From JBMNPT01 sp050943735 (GTDB taxonomy: Bacteria > Bacillota > Clostridia > Oscillospirales > RGIG577), in NCBI GenBank assembly GCA_050943735.1, contig JBMNPT010000009.1, forward strand, positions 22,168-86,167: a stretch of DNA of 64,000 bases, read 5' to 3'. The notes beneath the pieces are model-generated. The model ran no database searches. It saw only the letters and a program-made list of their open reading frames with translations, and had not been told where the DNA came from. Positions within the stretch are counted from its first letter, which is position 1; every line of letters starts with the position of its first letter. Positions 8,233 to 16,700 of the stretch are shown here, in pieces. The position numbers and the translations under genes were made by a program.

Positions 8233-9993
8233 TCAGGAACCGTTCTTCTTTTTCTGTTTCATCTGTTCATACCAGGCCTGCATACCGCTCAGGTCCTCTT
8301 CGCCACTGCCCAGCGCCAGCATCTTTCCACGCTCGTTCTGGAGCACCTCGATGAGGTCTCTGGCCGCCTGCAGCCGGTCGTCATAGTGGGTTTCACGGGC
8401 CACCAGAGAAGCCAGGTACCCACTTTCCTCCGCAGTAAATTCCTGGCTCAGCACCGCCAGATCCACTTCCTGTCCTGTCTCCAGCCGCTCACGGAACGCC
8501 CTGTAAATACGGCTGTTGAGACTGTTGAGGAAATCGCTCTCCTGCAATTCCTGCCCAATTTGAGCGTACAAATCGGGGTACTCATAGAGCAGTGCCAAAA
8601 GGCTCTGTTCCGCCATAAAGGAACGGCTGTTGTAATCCTTGTCCTGGCGGATGACCTTGGGAACCATCTGTTCCAGCTGTTGCTGCTGCACTTCTCGCTG
8701 CACCTGTTTTTTTCGAGTCGCCAGCAGTTTGGATGTTTCCCGCCGGAGCGCATCCAGCGACACCTCACAGGTCTGGCTCAATTTACCCATATACAGTTCC
8801 CGTTCCACCTCGCCGTCAATATCCGCCAGCACTCGAGTGGCCTCCCGCAGAAAATCCACCTTTTGCTGAATTTGGGTAAGATCATATTGCTCTGCCAACC
8901 GCTCCAGCCGGTATTCTATGTAGTTATCGCTGCCCTTGAGCAGCCGGGCAAACCGCTCGGCACCATAGGTTTTGATGAACTCATCCGGGTCTTTGCCTCC
9001 CTGAATGGTGAGCACTCGTACCGCCACTCCTGCCTCTTTGAGGATGTTGATGGCCCGGTTGGAGGCCTTCACCCCGGCGGCGTCGCTATCATAGCTGATG
9101 ATCACCTCTTTGGCGTACCGCAGGATGGTTCTGGCCTGATCGGGGGTGAGAGAGGTACCCAGGGACGCCACCGCGGTGCGGAAACCAGCCGTATGAAGGG
9201 CAATCACATCCATATACCCCTCCGCCAGAATGATATAGTCGGTTTTCTCATTTTTGGCGAAGTTGAGCCCAAAGAGGGTACGGCTTTTGTTGAACACCAG
9301 CGTCTCGGGGGAGTTGAGGTATTTGGGCACCGAATCGTCCAGCACCCGGCCGCCGAAGGCCACCACATTTCCTCGCACATCAATGATAGGAAACATCACC
9401 CGTCCCCAAAACCGGTCATGCAATGAACCGTTCTTACCGGTGACTGTCAGCCCACTGTCTATCAGGTCGGCGGTGGTGAACCCCTTGCTCCGCAGATGCT
9501 TGACCAGGCTGTCCCACTGGCCAGGCGCATAGCCCAGCCCCCAGTGACGGATCACTTTCAGCGGCAGCTGCCGACTGGCGAAATAAGCTCGTCCCGGTTC
9601 ACCCTCCGGTCCCATCAGACAACTGTGAAAATACCGGGCTGCCTCCCGGTTCATAGCCAGCAGGGTATTTTTCCGGCGGGTGTAATCGGCATCCTCTCCC
9701 TGGGGCAGTTCCATACCCGCCCGTTTGGCCAGAATAGCCACCGCATCGGCAAAGGAAACGTTTTCGATTTTCATAATAAAATTGAAAACGCTCCCCGCTT
9801 CGCCACAGCCAAAGCATTTATAAATCTGCCGGGAGGGATTCACATTGAAGGAAGGTGTTTTTTCCCGGTGAAAGGGGCACAACCCCACCAGATTGGCGCC
9901 GGAACGTTTGAGTTCCACATAATCCGCCACGATGCTTTCCACCGGACAGCGATCCCTCAGTTCCTGCAAAAAACTGTCTGGAAATCTGGCCAT
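8233..9993 (-). CDS. dnaG: DNA primase
   Basis: A 586-residue primase that lays RNA primers for replication. The N-terminal CHC2 zinc ribbon shows CPFHREKTPSF and CFGCGE. The central Toprim catalytic domain contains ILAEGYMDVIAL and the metal-binding YDSDAAG. The C-terminal region is the helicase-binding domain. The ATG at 9993 follows AAGGAGG with six bases between, whereas an upstream in-frame start lacks a ribosome site. A TTGACA-N16-TATAGC promoter precedes it, and rpoD follows on the same transcript. Confidence 0.97.
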   Translation of the reverse strand: MARFPDSFLQELRDRCPVESIVADYVELKRSGANLVGLCPFHREKTPSFNVNPSRQIYKCFGCGEAGSVFNFIMKIENVSFADAVAILAKRAGMELPQGEDADYTRRKNTLLAMNREAARYFHSCLMGPEGEPGRAYFASRQLPLKVIRHWGLGYAPGQWDSLVKHLRSKGFTTADLIDSGLTVTGKNGSLHDRFWGRVMFPIIDVRGNVVAFGGRVLDDSVPKYLNSPETLVFNKSRTLFGLNFAKNEKTDYIILAEGYMDVIALHTAGFRTAVASLGTSLTPDQARTILRYAKEVIISYDSDAAGVKASNRAINILKEAGVAVRVLTIQGGKDPDEFIKTYGAERFARLLKGSDNYIEYRLERLAEQYDLTQIQQKVDFLREATRVLADIDGEVERELYMGKLSQTCEVSLDALRRETSKLLATRKKQVQREVQQQQLEQMVPKVIRQDKDYNSRSFMAEQSLLALLYEYPDLYAQIGQELQESDFLNSLNSRIYRAFRERLETGQEVDLAVLSQEFTAEESGYLASLVARETHYDDRLQAARDLIEVLQNERGKMLALGSGEEDLSGMQAWYEQMKQKKKNGS

Positions 9994-10020
9994 TTTCTCC
10001 CTCCTTTCCCGCCGCAAAAG

Positions 10021-10048
10021 GCTATATCCCTAGTATTCTACATGTCAA
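10021..10048 (-). promoter_or_regulatory. Promoter of dnaG-rpoD
   Basis: On the minus strand TTGACA (10043-10048), 16-base spacer, TATAGC (10021-10026), about 28 bases before the dnaG ATG. Confidence 0.65.
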
Positions 10049-10135
10049 GGGGAAAACCCTCTCATTTTGCACAAAAAGCTTCCGTCATTTTCAATAATCT
10101 TTTTTTGAATTAGTCCACATTTTTATTCATTTTAT

Positions 10136-10621
10136 CTATTCCATGGTCAAAGGAGCCACTTTTGCCCGGGTCACCCGCAAAATATCCTGGGGGGCCACCA
10201 CAATCTGCATCCCCCGCTGGCCGCCGCTGAGAGCCACCTTTTCCCAAAGTTCCACTGTTTCATCCATATAGGTAGGGAATTCTTTTTTCATTCCCACTGG
10301 ACTGCATCCACCCCGCACATACCCGGTCAAGGGCTGCAATTCCTTCACATGGATCATTTCCACCTTTTTGTTGCCGCTCACCCGGGCCAGCGCCTTCAGG
10401 TCCAATGTGGCCAATACCGGAATACAGGCCACCACATAGCCGGTTTTATCTCCCCGCAGCACCAGAGTCTTAAACATGGTATCCGGGTCCATCCCCGTCA
10501 CCTGAGCCGCATGCTCTCCGGACAGATCCTCCTCATCCACCTCATAGGTCACCACTTGATAGGGCACCTTTGCCCGATCCAACATGCGCATGGCGTTGGT
10601 TTTGTTTTCCTTTTTTGCCAT
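10136..10621 (-). CDS. ybaK: YbaK/EbsC family Cys-tRNA(Pro) deacylase
   Basis: A 161-residue trans-editing protein that removes cysteine mischarged on tRNA-Pro. The YbaK fold is seen from DRAKVPYQVVTYEVDE, DPDTMFKTLVLRGDK with the conserved lysine region, and GYVRGGCSPVGMKKEFPTY, the substrate-pocket motif of the family. Length is normal. The ATG at 10621 has GGGAGGG about ten bases upstream. It is transcribed toward dnaG with a 142-base gap holding the dnaG promoter. Confidence 0.93.
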   Translation of the reverse strand: MAKKENKTNAMRMLDRAKVPYQVVTYEVDEEDLSGEHAAQVTGMDPDTMFKTLVLRGDKTGYVVACIPVLATLDLKALARVSGNKKVEMIHVKELQPLTGYVRGGCSPVGMKKEFPTYMDETVELWEKVALSGGQRGMQIVVAPQDILRVTRAKVAPLTME

Positions 10622-10715
10622 TGCTCTTGCTCCCTCCCACATGCTTTTGTTGGCATTATAGCACGTTTTGAAGATGGGAGCAAAAAATTTTGTCGTTTTG
10701 CAGTGGGAAAAAAGA

Positions 10716-10744
10716 TTGTATCCCGGAATAAATCACGCTATAAT
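10716..10744 (+). promoter_or_regulatory. Promoter of the cupin-GntR pair
   Basis: TTGTAT (10716-10721), 17-base spacer, consensus TATAAT (10739-10744), about 30 bases before the cupin ATG. Confidence 0.75.
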
Positions 10745-10774
10745 AGTACCATAAGCATACAGGAGGAATACAAG

Positions 10775-11101
10775 ATGTTTGTATATGCAAAACAAGTGCC
10801 CGCCACCATTCTGCCCAATGGCGTGGTACGAAAAATCAAAGGATACATAGATGATTTGATGGTGGTGGAGCTGGCCTGGCAAAAAGGCATGGTAGGCGAT
10901 ATTCATGCCCATCCCCACCGGCAGTGCGGCTATATCATCCGGGGCTCTTTTGAAGCGGAGCTGGATGGAGTACGCACCATTTTGCAGGCGGGAGATTGTT
11001 TTTACGCCCAGGCGGATGTACCCCATGGCCTCACCTGTCTGGAAGATGATTCCCTGATGCTGGACATTTTTACTCCCATGCGGGAAGATTTTGTAAAATG
11101 A
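10775..11101 (+). CDS. Small cupin-domain protein
   Basis: A 108-residue single-domain cupin. The two cupin motifs are visible as HAHPHRQCGYIIRGSFE, with several histidines able to hold a metal, and GDCFYAQADVPHG. Similar small cupins include KdgF, which opens the ring of unsaturated uronates, but most are of unknown substrate. The ATG at 10775 follows AGGAGG. A GntR regulator gene follows 16 bases downstream on the same transcript, suggesting a small sensing or catabolic unit whose other enzymes are elsewhere. Confidence 0.85.
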   Translation: MFVYAKQVPATILPNGVVRKIKGYIDDLMVVELAWQKGMVGDIHAHPHRQCGYIIRGSFEAELDGVRTILQAGDCFYAQADVPHGLTCLEDDSLMLDIFTPMREDFVK

Positions 11102-11117
11102 GGAAAGGAGAATCCCT

Positions 11118-11774
11118 ATGAGTGAAAAGAAGGACAGTCTGAAGGAAAAAGCCTACCGTATCATCAAGGACAAAATTATCCGCTGTGAATATCTGCCCGG
11201 GGATTTCCTCAACGAAAAAGCCCTGATTGAAGAGATCGGCGCCAGCCGTACCCCCATCCGGGAGGCCCTGAACAAAATCGAACAGGAAAATCTGGTGCGC
11301 ATCATTCCCAAACGGGGTGTGGTGGTGAGCGAAATCACCATGAAGGACATCAGTGAAATTTTCCAGGTGCGGGAATGTGTGGAACCCTATGCGGTGCGTA
11401 CCACCATTCACTTTCTGGAAGAGGATATGCTGCGGGATTTCAAGCACCGGTTTGAAAAACTGGACCTGAAGGAAGATTATGCGAGCCAGGTGAAGTTTTA
11501 CGAGCTGGACAATGCCTTTCACCACTACATCGTGTGCGCTTCCAAAAACAAATATCTGATTCAAACCATGGAAAATGTCTATGTGCAAAACCAGCGCATC
11601 CGGCTGATCATGGGCAAGACAGGATTCAACACCCTGGCCATCCGCACCGAACATCTGGCACTCATCGACTCGCTGCTCAGCCGGGATGAGGAAAAGGCAG
11701 TGCGGCTGACACTGGAACACATTGAAACCTCCAAGGCCATTGCTTTCCAGACTTTCATGAACTTTACCATCTGA
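11118..11774 (+). CDS. GntR family regulator, FadR subfamily with FCD domain
   Basis: A 218-residue repressor: N-terminal winged helix-turn-helix (about residues 8-75, with the signature GASRTPIREALNKIEQENLV) followed by the all-helical FCD ligand-binding domain, whose metal-binding Asp/His candidates include DNAFHHYIV. FCD regulators commonly sense carboxylates such as uronates, lactate or gluconate. AAAGGAG lies eight bases before the ATG. It is co-transcribed with the cupin gene and probably controls it. No clear operator palindrome was recognised by eye at the promoter. Confidence 0.92.
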   Translation: MSEKKDSLKEKAYRIIKDKIIRCEYLPGDFLNEKALIEEIGASRTPIREALNKIEQENLVRIIPKRGVVVSEITMKDISEIFQVRECVEPYAVRTTIHFLEEDMLRDFKHRFEKLDLKEDYASQVKFYELDNAFHHYIVCASKNKYLIQTMENVYVQNQRIRLIMGKTGFNTLAIRTEHLALIDSLLSRDEEKAVRLTLEHIETSKAIAFQTFMNFTI

Positions 11775-11827
11775 TTTTGGCAAAATATTCAACGGCAGCT
11801 CCTTTTTTCTCTGGTTCTCTGGCTGTA

Positions 11828-11856
11828 TTGACAACAGAGTTCAGGGCAACTATAAT
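11828..11856 (+). promoter_or_regulatory. Strong sigma-A promoter of the MarR-DegV pair
   Basis: TTGACA (11828-11833), 17-base spacer, TATAAT (11851-11856): consensus in both hexamers and spacing. Confidence 0.9.
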
Positions 11857-11883
11857 AAAGATATATTGGCGAAGTATGTTGCG

Positions 11884-11911
11884 CGGCTTTCTTTATTCTA
11901 CGAGAAAGCCG
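11884..11911 (+). promoter_or_regulatory. Hairpin in the leader of the MarR-DegV transcript
   Basis: CGGCTTTCT (11884-11892) pairs with AGAAAGCCG (11903-11911) across a ten-base loop, followed after four bases by six T residues. It could be an attenuator-like terminator or a stabilising 5' hairpin. It lies between the predicted transcription start and the ribosome site. Confidence 0.5.
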
Positions 11912-11935
11912 TCCACTTTTTTGGGGAGGTGTGTC

Positions 11936-12385
11936 ATGGACCGGACTGCGGCCATGCTCAATCAGGTCCTTGTGACCGCTTTTAATCAAATCACAAAAAT
12001 CGAACACAAAGCGCTTTCTCAAGGTGTTTTTCAAGATCTAACCATCTCAGAGATCCACACCATTGAGCAGATTGGCCGGGCAGATAGCCCCACCATGAGC
12101 GACATTGCCGCCCGATTGTCTGTCACACTGGGAACTCTTACCACTTCCGTCAATCGTTTAGTCAAAAAAGGATATGTACAGCGCATCCCTTCTCAAGTGG
12201 ATCGCCGCATTACCCATCTGGCTCTCACGCCTCGGGGAAAAGAAGCCGATCAATTCCACCAGCAGTTTCATCGTGAGATGATTCAGGTAATTCTGGACCA
12301 TACCACTCCTCAGGAACAGTTGGTGCTGGAAAAAGCTTTGGAACATGTCCTGCAATTTTTCAACGAGAAATACCAAATCACCTAA
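11936..12385 (+). CDS. MarR family transcriptional regulator (FabT-like)
   Basis: A 149-residue winged-helix regulator. The segment LTISEIHTIEQIG followed by SVTLGTLTTSVNRLVKKGYV closely resembles FabT, the MarR repressor of fatty-acid synthesis in streptococci and relatives. The wing contains RRITHLALTPRG. GGGAGG lies six bases before the ATG at 11936. The next gene, 21 bases on, is a DegV-family fatty-acid-binding protein, which strengthens a link with fatty-acid sensing. No fab genes are in the window, so regulation of lipid synthesis is inference. Confidence 0.85.
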   Translation: MDRTAAMLNQVLVTAFNQITKIEHKALSQGVFQDLTISEIHTIEQIGRADSPTMSDIAARLSVTLGTLTTSVNRLVKKGYVQRIPSQVDRRITHLALTPRGKEADQFHQQFHREMIQVILDHTTPQEQLVLEKALEHVLQFFNEKYQIT

Positions 12386-12406
12386 CATCAGTCAGGAGGA
12401 GCCACT

Positions 12407-13270
12407 GTGAGCAAGATCAAACTCATCACCGATTCCGCCTGCGACCTCTCCCGAGAGGCCGCCGCCCACTACGATATTCAGGTGCTTCCACTCACCATCT
12501 TCCACGAAGACGAACAATACCGCGACTGGTATGATTTTACTCCCCCCGAATTTTACAAACTGCTGGACCAGTGGGAAGTTCCGCCCACCACCAGCCAGGT
12601 ATCTCCTACCATGTTTCTGGAGGCCTTTTGTAAAGCCCGGGATGAGGGATATGAAGCCATCATCGCCGTCAGCCTCAACGCAGCTGCCAGCGGCACCTGT
12701 CAAAGCGCTCTCATCGCCCGCGGAATGTTCTATGAACAAGAAGAAAACTGCCGCATCCCCATTGAGGTAATTGACAGCACCAGCTATGCTTATCTCATCG
12801 GGTTCTTTCTGGAGCAGGCTGCCCAACGTATTGAGGCCGGAGCTGCTTTTCAGGATGTGGTGGACTATCTGCGGGAACGCTACAGCCGGGTGCAGGCCTA
12901 TGCCATCGTCTATACGCTGGATATGCTCAAGCGGACGGGCCGAATCAATGGCGCTACCAACTTTGTGGCCAATCTATTGGACATCAAACCGGTGCTGCTC
13001 ATCGGCAACGCGGAAATCCGCCAGGTGGATAAAGTGCGTGGCCGTAAAAAGGGCGTGGCCAAGCTGGTTCAACTGGTGAAGGAAAATATGGACCCCCAGG
13101 AACAGGATCTGCTGGTGGTGTGCGGCGATATGCCCGAGGAACTGGAAGAGCTAAAAAAAGCACTGGCTCTCCACTTTCCGGAATGTCGGCTGCACTATTC
13201 CACTATGGGCAGCGTCATTGCCCTCAACGCCGGTCCTCGTCTGTTGGGAGTGGGCTTCATTCATAAATAA
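12407..13270 (+). CDS. DegV family fatty-acid-binding protein
   Basis: A 287-residue protein of the DegV/FakB family, which binds a fatty acid and presents it to the kinase FakA for phosphorylation. Typical segments are ITDSACDLS at the N terminus, PPTTSQVSP, AVSLNAAASGTCQSA and the C-terminal GSVIALNAGPRLLGVGF. It starts with GTG at 12407, seven bases after AGGAGG. It shares a transcript with the FabT-like regulator just upstream. FakA is not in the window. A strong terminator lies about 50 bases downstream. Confidence 0.93.
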   Translation: MSKIKLITDSACDLSREAAAHYDIQVLPLTIFHEDEQYRDWYDFTPPEFYKLLDQWEVPPTTSQVSPTMFLEAFCKARDEGYEAIIAVSLNAAASGTCQSALIARGMFYEQEENCRIPIEVIDSTSYAYLIGFFLEQAAQRIEAGAAFQDVVDYLRERYSRVQAYAIVYTLDMLKRTGRINGATNFVANLLDIKPVLLIGNAEIRQVDKVRGRKKGVAKLVQLVKENMDPQEQDLLVVCGDMPEELEELKKALALHFPECRLHYSTMGSVIALNAGPRLLGVGFIHK

Positions 13271-13322
13271 AAGCATCACCGACGCGAAAACGCCGGAATG
13301 CAACCTCGAATATTCCACACAA

Positions 13323-13361
13323 GATAGCGGTACAGTGTTTGCTGTACCGCCATCTTTTTTT
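13323..13361 (+). terminator. Terminator after the DegV gene
   Basis: A 13-bp stem with one mismatch (13323-13335 with 13342-13354) and six-base loop, followed by seven T residues. Confidence 0.9.
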
Positions 13362-13778
13362 CAGGCCGTTTTCTTCCAGAGCGCGCCCTCCCTTTTTGTC
13401 CACCTGCTGCCTGTGTAGAGTGCGCCAGCCTCCCATTCCATACCATACCATAGCAAAGGGAATTTTTATGCAAACCCCGGAGAAAAAGCCACAGGTGACT
13501 TGTAGGATGAGAAAGATTATGATACATTTTATATAGGTATATTTTCCTGTCACCACAGGTAAAATGTGCGATTTGTGATCAAAAAGGGGGCAAAAAAGAT
13601 GCTTGGATGCAACATTCTTTTTCAGGCCAATCCACTGTGTACTTTTGCATGCTTCCACCAGTTTTTTCAGCACGGTAACAGGTGCTACCATTCACAGCAT
13701 TTCTGTGGACGGGATGCGCCTTTTTGTTTTCGGCAAGACCACAACGGAAAACCATTCAACAAAGGGGGAATATAACGT
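13362..13778 (+). other. 417-base region without a confident gene, leader of the SLH protein gene
   Basis: No ORF here has a good ribosome site together with recognisable protein sequence. A weak promoter-like pair TTGTAG (13500-13505) and TACATT (13523-13528), 17 bases apart, may drive the SLH gene. A short hairpin CCTGT/ACAGG nested inside CATTTTA/TAAAATG lies at about 13523-13566. One short open frame ends in a TGA that overlaps the SLH gene's ATG as ATGA (see findings). No known riboswitch motif was recognised. Confidence 0.4.
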
Positions 13779-16700
13779 ATGAAAAACCGGCTTTTATCCA
13801 TCCTGCTGTGCCTCTGCATGGCCTTTACGCTGCTGCCGGCGCAGTCGGTACTGGCACTGGACCATCAACACGACGGCATCAGCTTTACCACCGAGTGGAG
13901 CTCCTCACCTCCCGCTTCCATTGCGACGAGCCAAAACATCTTTCTGAGCCGGAATGTCGCGCTCTCGCGTACCCTGACCATCTCCGGCCAGGATACGGTG
14001 GTCAACCTGTGTCTGAACAATTATTCTATGTCCATCCCCTCGTCGTACCGCTTCATCGTGGAAAGCGGCGCCACGCTGAACATTTATAACTGCGGGCAAA
14101 GTGAAAGCATTTATGGAAGGTACCCCATTACCGTCCGCGGCACTGTGAACCTCTACAGCGGTACGGTAACTGGCACCTATGAACATGGAGATGCCATCCT
14201 CGTGGAAGAGGGCGGCGTGCTCAACATTCATGACGGCAAAGTGGAAAACACTGCTTCTGCGGCAGGCTCTGGAGCCACAATCCAGTGTACCGGAGGCACT
14301 GTAAATATCTCCGGCGGTACTGTGGACGGCAACCTAAACCGTGCCCTGGTGCTGGAGGATAACGCCGTCGCCAACATCACCGGCGGCACAGTCACCAGTT
14401 CCGCTTCCACCCCCAGCGTCCCCACCATTTTCCATACAGGCGGCACCCTGACCATCAGCCGCCCCTCAACAACGGTTTCCCACACAGGAGCTGGCTATGC
14501 TCTGTATATGCGGGAAGGGAACTCAACCCCCTCCGATCCCGTCACCACCCATATCACCGGCGGCAGCATCACAGCCTCCCAGCAGGAGGCCATTCGCCTG
14601 GCCTCCAACGACACTGACGCTCCCAACGCTCTCTTTCTCTCCGGAACCCCCATCATTCATGGCGGCTCCACCACAGCTATATCCATTGCGAGCAGCGACG
14701 AAGGTATCATCTGGCCCAAGTTGTATGCCACTGCGGCGGAAGACAGCGGCTCTGAGGCCTATAGCGGCGGCACACTGAATGTGTCGGTGGGCATGAAGAA
14801 CGATTCCATGAGCGGCCAAACGGTCATCACCAACTCCACGAATGAGTCTAGGTTCAAACTTACGCCAGAAAGTTACGGCTATTTCCTGACCCCCAGTGGA
14901 AACAATCTGGTGCTCCATCTGCACAAATGGAGCGCCGACCGGAAAGCGGACGAGACCTACCACTGGTTCGAATGTGAGACGCCGGGCTGTCCCGTCGGCC
15001 AAAAGGACAAAAATAAGCACTTCACCGCGCCGGACGACAGCAACTGCACCACCCCCATTCTCTGCCTCACCTGCGGCTATGTGCTGACTCCCGGGGAAAG
15101 CTCCCACGATCTCTCCTATACCGCAGAGGACAATGTCATCACCGAAACCTGTCAGAAAGACGGCTGTGCCCATACCGGTACCGCCACCCTGAAGGCCCCC
15201 GACTCCCCCGCCTATGACGGCACAACGGAATGGGAAGCCACCGTTTCCTATTCCGGCTGGACCAGCGGCGAGCTTGCCATCCGCTATACCGACGGAAACG
15301 GCGACCCGGTCACCGATCTCAAAAACGTGGGGACCTACACCGCCAGCATCACCGCCGGGGGCAAGACGGCCCAGGTAACCTACACCGTGGACAAGGGGAC
15401 TGGGTCTGCGCCTGAGGTCCAGGGCGTTGATACCACCTACATTGATACAGAGGACGGCAAAATCACAGGGGTGGACGACACCATGGAGTACCGCAAAGAC
15501 GGCGACACTTCTTTTACCCCTGTGACAGGCACCGAGATCACCGGTCTTCCGGCAGGCAAATATTTCGTGCGATACAAGGAAACGGAAAACTGGAACCCCT
15601 CTGCAGAGGCGACCGTGACCATCTCCCAGGGCGGCAAGCGGCCCGCCGCCATCACCCTCACCGCAGCGCTGGACAGAGAGTACAACGGCCTTGCGGCATC
15701 GGTGGAAAATGGTTTCACCTATGACGGAGACGCCGCACCTGTCATTCAATGGTACTCGGACAACGGCGGAACCAGGGGCGATGAAATTCAGGCCCCCTCC
15801 GACGCGGGTACCTACTGGCTAGTAATTACGGCAGCGGAAACCGACGTCTGGCAGGCGGCCAGCTTGGAAAAACAGTTCACCATCGCTCCCAAAACAGTGG
15901 AGATTCTCTGGGCGGAGGACGACTTCACCTACAACGGCAGCGATCAAATCGCGTCCATTACCGCTTCCTACCAGAACGTTTTGGGCGAAACCGTACCTCT
16001 CACCGTCACCGTAGCGGGCGGTGTGTTCCAGGACTACCGGGAGGGCGGCTATACCGCGGAAGCGGCCTTTGTGAGCGGGGAAACCAATTACCAGCTGCCC
16101 GCTGACAGCACCAAAACCTACCACATGAAAAAGGCAGACCTGCATGTGACCTTCCCCACAGCCACCCCCCTTCGCTATGGGCAGCCTCTTTCCGAGTCCC
16201 AGCTGGAGGGCGGTTCCGGCGACGGCACCTTTGCCTGGGCCGACGGAACCATCATTCCCACGGTGGTCAACAGCGGGTACGAAGTGATCTTTACCCCCAC
16301 CAATCCCAATTACAACACCCAATGCCAGACCATCCCGGTTACAGTGAGCAAGGCGACCCCCTCGTACACCGAGCCCACAGCCACCCCCCTTCGCTATGGG
16401 CAGCCTCTTTCCGAGTCCCAGCTGGAGGGCGGCTCCGGCGACGGCACCTTCGCCTGGGCCGATGGGGCCACCATTCCCACAGTGGATAACCTCTATGGAT
16501 ATGCAGTGCATTTTACCCCCACAGATTCGGAAAATTATCACTTCGTTACATTTTTGGTACCCGTTACTGTCACCCCCGCAGTTCCCGACTATACCATACC
16601 GGAGGTGACCGCCACCTATGGGCAGACGCTGGCAGAGCTTGCTCTCCCCCAAGGCTGGACCTGGGATGACCCCTCACAAAGCGTAGGCACTCCGGGAACC

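Noticed and set aside
13257..13691. 144-codon minus-strand open frame in the SLH leader
   Set aside because: It runs through the DegV terminator, has no ribosome site and no recognisable protein features.
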